50,387 bases of DNA, from positions 1 to 50,387 of the forward strand of contig JANXSF010000014.1 of the NCBI GenBank assembly GCA_025352795.1. Reading direction: 5' to 3'. The translations under genes were made by a program, and so were the position numbers. Positions 32,581-40,577 of this stretch are shown in pieces (the first letter of the stretch is position 1; each line of letters begins with the position of its first letter). Source of the DNA: Acidobacteriota bacterium (GTDB lineage Bacteria > Acidobacteriota > Terriglobia > Bryobacterales > Bryobacteraceae). The notes beneath the pieces are model-generated. The model was not told where the DNA came from. It ran no database searches and saw only the letters and a program-made list of their open reading frames with translations.

Positions 32581-32957
32581 GAAGAACTGGGTCCGAAGAA
32601 CTGGGTCGAGCCTGAACTTACCCTTTAATTATGATGTGAAACGGAGGCAGAGCAAGCTGGCACTATTCTTTAGTTTTTGTAGGTTTGAAATCAACCACAA
32701 AAAGTTATTAGTTTGAATAGGTTATGGCTTAGTTTAACATCCGACTGCGAGCGAACTCCAAGGTAACAGGTGGCGAGGCAAGTCGGAATCTGCAGTTCGA
32801 ACAAAGCGAAATCCTCGATATAAAAGCCCAAACTCGCATAAAAAGCTGTAAAACTTTCCTTTTTTGCATCCCGGCACAAACGCGAAAATTGTGCCATTCG
32901 GCTCTGCCTCCTTATTGGTGAATAGATAAGGTGTAAGTTCAGGCTGATCGAGTATTT
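32581..32957. repeat. 360-bp repeat family, copy A (MITE-like, inverted ends)
   Basis: Left end: two GAAGAACTGGGTC units, then GCCTGAACTTACCCTTT and GATGTGAAACGGAGGCAGAG. Right end: GCTCTGCCTCCTTATTGGTG, then AAGGTGTAAGTTCAGGCTGA. The two ends are imperfect inverted repeats of one another (CAGCCTGAACTTAC and GGAGGCAGAG). The interior is about 80 percent alike by eye among copies A, B (45012) and C (48936). Confidence 0.8.
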
Positions 32958-33089
32958 CCCTGAACACCAGGCCGGTTGCCACAGCGCAGCCGGCCAATGG
33001 AAGGCGTGGATTTGTTTAACTCTCTTGACGGGTCTACGGGGATCTTCGAACCGCGCCCGGCTGCTGAAGGGATCCGCATCGGGCGGGGT

Positions 33090-33122
33090 CAATTGGTACG
33101 GCAGTGATACGCGTACCAATTG
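33090..33122. promoter_or_regulatory. Perfect 11-bp inverted repeat before the reductase remnant
   Basis: CAATTGGTACG (33090-33100) and CGTACCAATTG (33112-33122) are exact inverted repeats separated by GCAGTGATACG. They could be an operator or an mRNA hairpin for the gene starting at 33183. A TTGACG at 33024 might be a -35 box but no convincing -10 was found. Confidence 0.4.
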
Positions 33123-33182
33123 GCTAACGACATCGCGACTTCCCGCGAGTGTTAGACTTTCGAGGCAGGAGGCGAGTTCCTT

Positions 33183-33709
33183 ATGCGGCGTGTCCGTTAT
33201 TCCGTTGCCATGAGCCTTGATGGTTACATTGCTGGGCCGAAGGGCGAATCCGACTGGATCACCATGGACCCAGATGTTGATTTCAGCAGCCTTTTCAATC
33301 AATTCGATACCATCCTCGTGGGCCGTGGGACCTTTGAACCGATGGCTGCAGCAGGTCGCGCGGTAATGCCCGGAATGAAAACGGTCGTGTTTTCGCGAAC
33401 CCTGCGGCCACAAGACCATCCGGATGTTCTGATCGTTGCCGAGGATCAATGGAACACACTGGCTGCGATGAACGCGAACCCCGGAAAAGATATCTGGCTA
33501 TTCGGGGGGGGCGCTCTTTCGTAGCTTGGTCGAGGCGGGGATGGTCGATTCGGTTGAGGTTTCCGTAGTGCCAATCTTGTTGGGTGCAGGTGTTGCACTG
33601 GCCCCCCAATCCATCGACCCGGGTCAAACTCGCCCTTGCTAGTCACAAGGTCTACGGATCAGGGATCGTCTCTCTTGAGTACTCCGTTTTGCCGATCACG
33701 CTTGGGTGA
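33183..33709 (+). pseudogene. Dihydrofolate-reductase-like (RibD C-terminal fold) protein, frameshifted
   Basis: ATG 33183 has AGGAGG upstream. The first 108 residues are of the DHFR/RibD-C family of about 175 residues: VRYSVAMSLDGYIAGPKGES, TILVGRGTFEPM, VVFSRTL and DIWLFGGG. At the run of eight G (33504-33511) the frame is lost and ends at TAG. Removing one G restores ALFRSLVEAGMVDSVEVSVV and PILLGAGVALAP. A second shift near 33620 is needed to reach VKLALASHKVYGSGIVSLEY and the natural end at TGA 33707-33709. The family reduces pteridine-like or deaminoriboflavin-like substrates with NADPH; the exact substrate in stand-alone members is mostly unknown. As written, the protein would lack its C-terminal third. 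Assembly error at the G run is possible, but two shifts favour decay. Confidence 0.75.
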
Positions 33710-33898
33710 CGGCATGCTCGGCAGAAAAATGGTACGGATCCCAATGCTGTACCGGTTTTCGCTGGTAACGAGCCCGCCGAGTTGAGGAGAGCCGTAAAGG
33801 CAACTATTGAACATTCGGAAAGTATTCCTTTCCGTACCTTTCTAGCGCGGACGCAGTTTGGGTTAACCCCTGCCGCTCAAGCGCCTCCAAGTAAGTGA
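33710..33898 (+). pseudogene. C-terminal remnant of an unidentified gene
   Basis: An open frame without any ATG or GTG reads NGTDPNAVPVFAGNEPAELR, then RAVKATIEHSESIPFRTFLA and RTQFGLTPAAQAPPSK, ending at TGA 33896-33898. The composition and the helix-like RRAVKATIEHSE look protein-like, and the frame has no stop for 62 codons. I cannot name the family. It begins right after the reductase stop and ends at the first REP unit beside the transposase remnant. It may be the tail of a gene whose head was lost in the rearrangement. Confidence 0.35.
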
Positions 33899-33954
33899 AA
33901 ACTGGGTCAGCCTTGAAAACTTTGAAAACTGGGTCGAAAACTGGGTCAGCCTAA
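33895..33954. repeat. Cluster of ACTGGGTCAGCCT REP units
   Basis: Three units in 60 bases: GAAAACTGGGTCAGCCT (33897 on), GAAAACTGGGTC, GAAAACTGGGTCAGCCT (ending 33952). They match the termini of the 360-bp repeats and lie 91 bases before the RAYT start at 34045, where REP units commonly lie. Confidence 0.65.
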
Positions 33955-34044
33955 ACATGTACTTTGACGAAGATTATAAAAAGGGACAGAGCGGGGTGGT
34001 ACAAATAGTGAGAATGTCGACGAAGAGAAACCGCTATCTAAGTA

Positions 34045-34166
34045 ATGTCACGAAAATCTCGTTGCGTGATGCCCGAAGTGGCTCATCACGTGACTCAACG
34101 CGGAGTAAACCGCGACAATGTCTTTTACTCTCATCAAGATCGGGAGACTTACTTCACATACCGCAG
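34045..34166 (+). pseudogene. REP-associated tyrosine transposase (RAYT), 5' part
   Basis: ATG 34045 reads MSRKSRCVMPEVAHHVTQRG, then VNRDNVFYSHQDRETYFTY. The 'R(K)xR...PxxxHHVTQRGxNRxxVF' opening is typical of Y1/IS200-like RAYT proteins, which nick single-stranded REP hairpins with an HUH-tyrosine active site. After about residue 40 the frame continues only into unrelated codons and stops at 34207-34209. The rest of the gene lies next to it on the opposite strand (34151-34408). Inactive. Confidence 0.75.
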
Positions 34167-34408
34167 TACGCTTTCTTCTTTTTCCGCAGCCACTGGACAG
34201 GAGAAATAGCGGTTCTGCCACAGCTGCCCGGTGCGTCGGCGTCGTGCATTCAGGTATTGTTGCATACCTCCCATTCACTCGACGGAATAGTACCGCTAAA
34301 CGAATCGGTACGCTCCGGCACGACCACCCAATGCACGTGATTGGTCATCAGACACCAACCCAGAACGCGGACTCCGGCATCTTCGCGCAGGTCCCGCATG
34401 AAATTCAG
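34151..34408 (-). pseudogene. REP-associated tyrosine transposase (RAYT), middle and 3' part, inverted
   Basis: Minus strand from 34408: MRDLREDAGVRVLGWCLMTN continues into HVHWVVVPERTDSF. This contains the HUH motif (H-V-H) of Y1 transposases. After a frameshift come LAVLFRRVNGRYA and, after another, QQYLNARRRRTGQLWQNRYF, then SCPVAAEKEESVLRYVK. RETYFTY of the plus-strand head would normally connect to LREDAGVRVLGW here. So this piece has been flipped relative to the head, and the two overlap by about 12-15 bases at TACTTCACATAC. The region after LRYV is missing. Confidence 0.75.
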
Positions 34409-34434
34409 TGAGAACTATTGGGACTTGCGCAGAA

Positions 34435-34740
34435 TTAGTAGTTATACCAGGCGCTGTGTGCTGACCATCCATTGCACTGCAAACATTGAGTAGCTGTATG
34501 TTGTTGTAGGCAGGATGGGCAAACGCCACCAGTTTCAAACGTATGCCAGGCAAAACCGCAGTTGCAGCTCCAGGTGTCTTTGGGCTTGGGCTTCCATCGG
34601 CAAAGCGGACAGCGTATTTTGGGGCCGGTTATGCCGGTATACGGTTTATCTTTTTCCTTTACGCCGTCTTTTGTGCCCGTGAATATGTCTGTATCGGGCT
34701 CCATCACGGTTAGCCGTTTGGTGATGAGTGGTTTAGCCAT
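34435..34740 (-). CDS. Small zinc-ribbon protein (eight cysteines)
   Basis: 101 residues from ATG 34740, with GGA upstream at five bases; a longer frame exists but begins inside the neighbour's leader. The C-terminal half has four Cys pairs: CPLC (44-47), CNC (59-61), CPSC (74-77) and CLQC (86-89), spaced for two zinc ribbons, with the aromatic sequence DTWSCNCGFAWHTFETGG and the ending NGWSAHSAWY. I recall similar short proteins of unknown function in Acidobacteria and Bacteroidetes; the function is not established. No signal peptide or DNA-binding helix is visible. It is divergent from the haemoglobin gene with 49 bases between starts, so the two share a promoter region. It could be a metal-binding or nucleic-acid-binding adaptor. 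Confidence 0.7.
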   Translation of the reverse strand: MAKPLITKRLTVMEPDTDIFTGTKDGVKEKDKPYTGITGPKIRCPLCRWKPKPKDTWSCNCGFAWHTFETGGVCPSCLQQHTATQCLQCNGWSAHSAWYNY

Positions 34741-34789
34741 ACGTTTCCATTGTCTACGATATGGATGCTGGAAAGTGTAGCCTGGAAGC

Positions 34790-35188
34790 ATGGATGAAGT
34801 GGAAATTTACGCGGCGATTGGCGAAGATGGCTTCAAAAGGCTGATATCAGCATTCTACCGGCAGATTCCGGGAGATGCGATCCTGGGGCCAATGTATCCG
34901 CAGGCCGATTTAAAGGGCGCAGAAGAACGGCTGCGAGACTTTCTGGTGGGCCGATTTGGAGGCCCCATGCGTTATGTGGAACAACGCGGGCATCCCCGTT
35001 TGCGAATGCGCCATGCGCGGTTTCCTGTGGATCAGGCAGGTCGGGACCGATGGATGCAGTTGATGCGGACAGCTTTGGATGCGGCTGCTTTCGATGCTCC
35101 AGTGCGCCATTTATTGGAGCAGTACTTTGAGCAAACGGCCACTTCGATGATGAACCGTCGACCGGTTGAATCGGAATCGCAAAGTTGA
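34790..35188 (+). CDS. Group II truncated haemoglobin (trHbO-type)
   Basis: 132 residues, the usual size. IYAAIGEDGFKRLISAFYRQ gives Tyr23 at position B10; EERLRDFLVGRFGGPMRYVE is the E-helix region; HPRLRMRHARFPV gives the proximal His75 (F8); DRWMQLM gives Trp88 (G8). This Tyr/Trp set is typical of group II truncated globins that bind O2 tightly and detoxify NO or peroxides, or sense redox state. Soluble, haem b. It begins 49 bases from the divergent zinc-ribbon gene. The 213 bases after it hold a half copy of the 82-bp palindrome (35198-35217) and otherwise nothing I recognise. The last 15 residues (TATSMMNRRPVESES) are a polar tail. Confidence 0.9.
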   Translation: MDEVEIYAAIGEDGFKRLISAFYRQIPGDAILGPMYPQADLKGAEERLRDFLVGRFGGPMRYVEQRGHPRLRMRHARFPVDQAGRDRWMQLMRTALDAAAFDAPVRHLLEQYFEQTATSMMNRRPVESESQS

Positions 35189-35197
35189 GAAAAAACC

Positions 35198-35217
35198 GAG
35201 CCGTGACCGAGGGTGAG
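35198..35217. repeat. Half copy of the 82-bp palindrome
   Basis: GAGCCGTGACCGAGGGTGAG matches the right inner arm of the 82-bp elements (GAGCCGTGACCGCTAGGGGAG) with a two-base gap and one change. Only this arm is present. Confidence 0.4.
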
Positions 35218-35401
35218 TGCAGTCGCCAATATAAGCTGGATTTCAGGACTATCGAGTTGCTGGTCACGCCGCATTGACCTGGAGTACCGTTTGGTATATC
35301 AGGTTGCTGGTGATGTAGTAACCGTAATTCAGTGCCGACATCACTATTGATCGCCACACTCCCGCCATCGTGCGATACTCAAACGAATCGGAGTCTCCAA
35401 C

Positions 35402-36970
35402 ATGCTTTCTCGTCGGACGTTTATCCAGACCAGCAGCGCCACTGCGCTTGCCTCACGCCTATTCGCTGCGGCTGATTCCACTAAGCCTAACCCCGAGCTG
35501 GAAACGCTAGGTGCAGTGGCCCTTGCCGAAGCTAAAAAGCTGAAGGCCACTTACTGCGATATCCGCATTATTCGCTATCGTCGCCAGTTTGTTACGGTTC
35601 GCTTGAACCCCGAACGGGGAACGGGTAAGACGCTGGAAGTCCCCAATATTTCCGATGGCGGCTCGTTCGGCTTTGGGGTGCGAGTGATTGCCGATGGATC
35701 CTGGGGATTCGCTGCTTCCCCCATTGTCACTAAGGCTGAAATCGCCCGCATTACCGGTGAAGCCGTTGCCGTGGCGAAAGCGAATGCTGTGCTCAAGTCC
35801 CGACCCGTGCAATTAGCGCCGGTCAAAGCGTATCGGGATCGTTGGCAGACGCCCTTTGAACGGGACCCTTTCGCGGTTTCCATTGAAGAAAAGCTGGAAC
35901 TCATCCGCACTGCAGCGGCAGCGGCGAAGAAAGACAAGCGAGTGTTCTCTGCTGGTTGTAACATTGGCTTTCGCTCGGAAGATAAGTACTTTGCTTCTTC
36001 TGAAGGCAGTTCCATTCAGCAGCTCAACTTACAAACATCCGCACAAGTGAATGCCACAGCGGTGGACCAGGCCAAGGCACTATCAAAAACACGTCGTTAT
36101 GTTCCGCCGCCAGTTACTGCCGGTTATGAGTTTGTCCCCATTATGAACCTGGTTGAAAACGCGGGTCGTGTTCGCGAAGAAGTGATTGAACATTTGAACG
36201 CGCCACCTGTAACTGCCGGTAAGAAAGATTTGGTGCTGTTACCCAACCACTTATGGCTTACCATTCATGAAAGCTTGGGACATTCCACTGAGTTGGATCG
36301 GGCATTGGGTTACGAAGCTAACTACGCCGGCACCAGCTTTCTAACTACGGATAAGTTAGGCAAGGCGCGCATTGGCAGTGACATTGTGAATGTCTGGGGA
36401 GATCGAACTACAGACCGTGGCCTGGCTACTGTTGGTTACGACGATGACGGCGTGAAGGCCACCAAATTCCCCATCATTGAAAAAGGCATTTTCAAACACT
36501 ACCAAACCATTCGCGATCAGGCACACTTGATCAACGAAAAGGAATCGCGTGGTTGCTGCTTTGCCGATAACTGGTCCAGCGTCCCCTTCCAGCGAATGCC
36601 CAATGTTTGGCTGGAACCGGGCAAGCCTACAACTACGCTGGATGACTTGATTTCAGGCATCGACGATGGCATTTTGATTGACGGCGATGGCAGCTTTTCC
36701 ATTGACCAGCAGCGCTACAATTTCCAATTTGGCGGCGATGCATACTGGGCCATCAAGAATGGTAAAAAAGCAGGCATGATTTCTCAAGTAGGCTACCAGG
36801 CTCGCACCACCGATTTCTGGCAGGCTTGCGACCTCATCGCCGGGCCCGCTTATTGGCAACAATGGGGTGCTACGAATGACGGGAAAGGGGAACCAGCACA
36901 GAGTAACTCAGTAAGTCATGGCTGCTCACCTACGCGGTTCCGGCAGATCAATGTCATTCAGACTGACTAA
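35402..36970 (+). CDS. tldD: TldD-like metalloprotease subunit with Tat signal
   Basis: 522 residues. N-terminal MLSRRTFIQTSSATALASRL is a twin-arginine leader (S-R-R-T-F-I), so the folded protein should be exported, in contrast to the cytosolic E. coli TldD. The PmbA/TldD fold has the HExxxH motif in TIHESLGHSTELDR (His289, His293), and the third zinc ligand is probably Cys508 in SHGCSPTRF. The C-terminal insertion WGDRTTDRGLATVGYDDDGV is also typical. TldD pairs with TldE to form a tubular heterodimer that degrades unfolded peptides. The E. coli pair matures microcin B17 and degrades CcdA. The tldE gene follows after 40 bases. Upstream DNA (35218-35401) shows no clear promoter. Confidence 0.9.
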   Translation: MLSRRTFIQTSSATALASRLFAAADSTKPNPELETLGAVALAEAKKLKATYCDIRIIRYRRQFVTVRLNPERGTGKTLEVPNISDGGSFGFGVRVIADGSWGFAASPIVTKAEIARITGEAVAVAKANAVLKSRPVQLAPVKAYRDRWQTPFERDPFAVSIEEKLELIRTAAAAAKKDKRVFSAGCNIGFRSEDKYFASSEGSSIQQLNLQTSAQVNATAVDQAKALSKTRRYVPPPVTAGYEFVPIMNLVENAGRVREEVIEHLNAPPVTAGKKDLVLLPNHLWLTIHESLGHSTELDRALGYEANYAGTSFLTTDKLGKARIGSDIVNVWGDRTTDRGLATVGYDDDGVKATKFPIIEKGIFKHYQTIRDQAHLINEKESRGCCFADNWSSVPFQRMPNVWLEPGKPTTTLDDLISGIDDGILIDGDGSFSIDQQRYNFQFGGDAYWAIKNGKKAGMISQVGYQARTTDFWQACDLIAGPAYWQQWGATNDGKGEPAQSNSVSHGCSPTRFRQINVIQTD

Positions 36971-37010
36971 GTGAGATTAGACGGAATTTAGGAACAGGAG
37001 TGGTTCACCA

Positions 37011-38390
37011 TTGATTACTAAAGAGCAAGCGCAAAAACTCGTAGAAAAGGTGCTGTCCTTTTCCACCTTCCCGGAGTGCGATATCAGCATCTCCAGTTCT
37101 GAGCGTGCTTCTATCCGCTTTGCGCTGAATGGCATTACCACCTCTGGATTCACAGTATCGCAATCCATGTCCATCACTTCAGTGAAGGATGGCCAAACAG
37201 GGAGCACCACGCTGGATGAATTCGACGATGCTTCGCTGAAAGCCGCGGTGCAACAGACGGAGACTTTGGCGCGCATTTCCCCAGCCAACCCGGAACGCGA
37301 AGAGCCATTGGATGCCCAAAAATATCCTGACATTGAAAACTACGCCACGTCCACCGCTGCCGCCCGCAATCAGGTGATGATTCCGCATGTACAGTCTATC
37401 ATTGAAGGGGCAAAATCCTCTAGCTTGGTTGCCGCAGGATTCTTTGAACGTGCTGCTTCAACGGCAGCCATCGCCAACAAGAAAGGTAACTTCGGCTACG
37501 GTCGCACTACCGATGCCTACTTATCCACCACCATTCGCAATGCCGATGGCAGCAGCTCTGGTTGGGCCAGCCAGCCTGCGGTGAAGATTGAGGACATTGA
37601 CGGGGCCATTGTGGGCAAGACGGCTATTGAAAAATGTTTGCAATGGAAGAATCCTAAGAAGCTGGATCCCGGCAAGTACACCGTACTGTTGGAACCGACT
37701 GCGGTAGGTGATTTGGTGCAGTTGATGGGCTTCAGCATGCAAGCCCGCGCTGCGGAAGAAGGTCGTAGTTTCCTTAGCAAAAAGGGTGGAGGAACGCTGC
37801 TGGGCGACAAGCTGTTTCCCGATTTCATCACCTTGCGTACTGATCCCAAAAACAAGCTCTACTCCGTATTGCCCTGGGGTGGTGGCGGGGGTTTTGGTGG
37901 AGGCGGCGGTGGTGGGCGCGGCGGTGGTGGCGGAGGCGCTGGCATGCCCGCGGGCAATGCAACCTGGGTGGAAAAAGGGGTGGTTAAATCACTTTTCTAC
38001 GACCGTTATTATGCCCGCAGCGCAGGTAAGGAACCCACTCCATTTCCAGGCAACTTAGTGTTAGAAGGCGGCAGTAAGTCATTGGCGGAACTAATCGCCA
38101 GTGTGGAGCGCGGATTGTTAGTTACTCGTTTCTGGTACATCCGATCTGTGAATCAGCAGACAGTGCAACTTACTGGACTTACTCGCGATGGTTTATTTCT
38201 GATTGAAAACGGGAAGGTAACCGGACCCGTGGTGAACTTCCGTTTTAATGAAAGCCCTGTGCGCATGTTGCAAAACGCAGTTGCATTGGGTAAGCCGGTT
38301 CGGGTCCGCGGTGGCGAAGGGCAAGGCATGATTGCCCCATCTATGGTGGTGAAAGATTTCCCGTTCACCAGCCTTTCTGAAGCGGTGTAA
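37011..38390 (+). CDS. TldE/PmbA-like protease subunit with a glycine-rich insertion
   Basis: 459 residues from TTG 37011; AGGAG lies about nine bases upstream. ITKEQAQKLVEKVL and DISISSSERASIRFALNGIT open the PmbA fold; NYATSTAAARNQVMIPHVQS and LVQLMGFSMQARAAEEGRSF follow. No HExxxH is present, as expected for the non-catalytic partner TldE. Around residues 285-320 an unusual insertion of mostly glycine (WGGGGGFGGGGGGGRGGGGG and a few more) is encoded by a GGT/GGC/GGA run at about 37876-37950; this may be a flexible loop near the tube opening, or a slippage-prone tract. No signal peptide, so if TldD is exported by Tat, TldE would have to ride along. Ends three bases before the CHAT gene. Confidence 0.85.
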   Translation: MITKEQAQKLVEKVLSFSTFPECDISISSSERASIRFALNGITTSGFTVSQSMSITSVKDGQTGSTTLDEFDDASLKAAVQQTETLARISPANPEREEPLDAQKYPDIENYATSTAAARNQVMIPHVQSIIEGAKSSSLVAAGFFERAASTAAIANKKGNFGYGRTTDAYLSTTIRNADGSSSGWASQPAVKIEDIDGAIVGKTAIEKCLQWKNPKKLDPGKYTVLLEPTAVGDLVQLMGFSMQARAAEEGRSFLSKKGGGTLLGDKLFPDFITLRTDPKNKLYSVLPWGGGGGFGGGGGGGRGGGGGGAGMPAGNATWVEKGVVKSLFYDRYYARSAGKEPTPFPGNLVLEGGSKSLAELIASVERGLLVTRFWYIRSVNQQTVQLTGLTRDGLFLIENGKVTGPVVNFRFNESPVRMLQNAVALGKPVRVRGGEGQGMIAPSMVVKDFPFTSLSEAV

Positions 38391-38393
38391 TTC

Positions 38394-40577
38394 ATGCGGT
38401 TGGCCGTTCTTATTCTGATCGGACTTCCACTTGTTGCCCAGACCTGCGAATCGGTGGCCAATGATGCCGATGCCCAAGTGTCCGCAGGCAGCTATAAAAA
38501 GGCTCAAACGTTAGGTGCCCAAGCGGTGGAACTGTGCCGTGCGGGGAACGATAAAAAGTCCGAAGCCCTTGCCTGGAACAGCATTGGTCTGGCCCATCTT
38601 TACCTGGGCGAATATGATGATGCAGTGAGTAACTACCAGAAGGCGCTGGCGCTGGATGAAGCTACCGGTTCTAAGCTATATCAGGTTCGGCGCTGGAATA
38701 ACATTGGGGCAGCACGCTATTTTCAAGGTCGCTACCAGGATGCGTTCTCTGCTTATCAAGCTGCCGACAAGATACAAAAACAGCCACTTACTCTTGCAAA
38801 TCAAGCAGTGCTTTTCCAACGACTGGGTCGCTTTGAAGCGGCGCTGGCCATTTACAAGGAAATGCGCGGTCAGCCTGGTTCGCTTTCTCCTAGCGAAGAA
38901 GCTCGATTGTTGACCAATCAAGGCACGCTCTACCGCCGCTTAGGCGATCCTTACAAGGCGCTTTCTTTCTACGCGCAAGCTAGGGTTCTTTACGCCAAAC
39001 AGCAGCATCGCGATGGGCAGATTCTAGTGGAGAAAAATTCAGCCATTGCCCGAGCATTGGATTTAAAAGACTACAAAGCATCACTGGCTGGGTTCGATCG
39101 ACTGGTTGCGCTAACCATTGCCAGTAAGGATCGGCGTGAGCTGATGCAGGCGTATTTATATCGAGCTGAAGTGAAATCGCAGATGAAAGATCCCGCTGGT
39201 GCCGCCTCGGATTGGAGCATGGCCCGCGCTTTAGCGTCGGAAATAAAAGCCCCTGACGATGAGTGGAAAGCGCTGCATGGAATGGCCAGCGTGGCCGCTC
39301 CGGAAAAAGCGATTGAGTATGAAACTGAGGCGCTGCGGATCATTGAAGGTATGCGATTGAACTTGGCATCACGCACGCTGCGACCGGAATTTCTGGCCGA
39401 TAAACGCGACGTGTATGACGGCTTAATTTCCAAGCTGGCAGCATTGCCGCAGCCGCCTCTGGATCGTATTTTGGAGTTGATGGAACGGGCCCGGGCGCGT
39501 ATGTTTCAAGATCAGTTACGGCGCGCTGTAATTATGCCGACCATCACAATCCGCGACATTCAGCAACACCTGGATGACAAGACCGCGGTGTGGAGTTACT
39601 GGGCACATGCGCCAAACCCGTTAATGCTGTGGATCACTCGCCAAGGCGCAGGCCTGGGCAGTTTTCCAGACAAGGGCATTGAGCGGTTGTGGATCATCGC
39701 CGATGGTCAGCAAAGTTCCCAGTCCATGGACACGCTGCCCTGGCAATCAAATCAGATGCTGATTGAACGATTTGAAATCGCGCATGTTCCGGCGGCGGCT
39801 TTGCTGGTGGATACGCAATTTGATACGCAATCCCCACGCAGAGGTTGGCTATGGCCCTGGCAAAGGCAAGCGCTGGCGTTTGGAAATCCTGCAGCGGGGA
39901 CAGCAACGCTTTTGCCGGGAGATGAACGATGGCAGCAATTAAGCTACGCAGCGGAAGAGACGGCATCGCTACCGCGCCTTTTATCGGGCAGGGTGGAAGT
40001 TAGAAACGGTTTGGATGCCGATAAAAAATACCTGGGACGCGCGGCAGGGGTTCAGTTGCTGCACATTGCCACGCACGGCGCAGCCAATGAAGAAGAGCCC
40101 GACCGATCGCGACTGCTGTTCGCCCGCGGCGAATATCTGTTCCTCAACGAGGTTTATAATCTGGACTTAAAAGGTGTGGAGTTGGCCACCCTTTCTGCCT
40201 GCGAAACAGAGCGCGGGCGCTTTGTAAAAGGCGAAGGAGTGATGAGTTTAGGGCGGGCATTTCTTACTGCTGGAGCCCGATCCACTATCACTACATTGTG
40301 GCGAGTGGATGACGCCGCAACAGCCCATTTCATGGAAATCTTTTACACTCATTTGAGTCAGGGAGAGACCAAAGCACATGCCTTGCGCGAAGCTAAATTA
40401 CGATTTCTGCACTCTGGGACGAAGTGGGCAGCACCCCAATATTGGGGTGCCTTTGTTTTAACAGGGGATGGATTTAGTCCGTTGGGACGAGTGGTATCTG
40501 TTGGCCAAATGATGATGCTAGGGGCTGGCTTATTGTTCGTCTGCGGGCTTATGGAACTGGTACGCCGAAGACGTTGA
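38394..40577 (+). CDS. CHAT-domain protease with TPR repeats and C-terminal membrane anchor
   Basis: 727 residues. A short signal or anchor (MRLAVLILIGLPLVAQ) is followed by tetratricopeptide repeats up to about 300 (SEALAWNSIGLAHLYLGEYD, DDAVSNYQKALALDEATGSK, WNNIGAARYFQGRYQDAFSA and others). The C-terminal CHAT domain (about 420-700) has the caspase-like dyad: His near 558 in LLHIATHGAANEEEPDRSRL and Cys near 602 in ATLSACETERGRFVKGEGVM, then SLGRAFLTAGARSTITTLWR and the closing APQYWGAFVLTGD. A hydrophobic segment MMMLGAGLLFVCGLMEL precedes RRRR at the end, so it is probably membrane-anchored. CHAT peptidases cleave other proteins; partner unknown. It follows tldE after three bases, making a three-gene protease operon. 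Its last 29 bases overlap the convergent IPT protein gene. Confidence 0.9.
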   Translation: MRLAVLILIGLPLVAQTCESVANDADAQVSAGSYKKAQTLGAQAVELCRAGNDKKSEALAWNSIGLAHLYLGEYDDAVSNYQKALALDEATGSKLYQVRRWNNIGAARYFQGRYQDAFSAYQAADKIQKQPLTLANQAVLFQRLGRFEAALAIYKEMRGQPGSLSPSEEARLLTNQGTLYRRLGDPYKALSFYAQARVLYAKQQHRDGQILVEKNSAIARALDLKDYKASLAGFDRLVALTIASKDRRELMQAYLYRAEVKSQMKDPAGAASDWSMARALASEIKAPDDEWKALHGMASVAAPEKAIEYETEALRIIEGMRLNLASRTLRPEFLADKRDVYDGLISKLAALPQPPLDRILELMERARARMFQDQLRRAVIMPTITIRDIQQHLDDKTAVWSYWAHAPNPLMLWITRQGAGLGSFPDKGIERLWIIADGQQSSQSMDTLPWQSNQMLIERFEIAHVPAAALLVDTQFDTQSPRRGWLWPWQRQALAFGNPAAGTATLLPGDERWQQLSYAAEETASLPRLLSGRVEVRNGLDADKKYLGRAAGVQLLHIATHGAANEEEPDRSRLLFARGEYLFLNEVYNLDLKGVELATLSACETERGRFVKGEGVMSLGRAFLTAGARSTITTLWRVDDAATAHFMEIFYTHLSQGETKAHALREAKLRFLHSGTKWAAPQYWGAFVLTGDGFSPLGRVVSVGQMMMLGAGLLFVCGLMELVRRRR

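Noticed and set aside
32691-33449. 252-codon minus-strand frame
   Set aside because: It runs from repeat copy A across the inverted repeat and through the reductase remnant, antisense to a recognisable protein; its translation shows no family pattern.
37876-37950. Glycine-codon run in tldE as a frameshifted region
   Set aside because: The frame continues normally on both sides with conserved TldE sequence, so the run is a genuine in-frame insertion.
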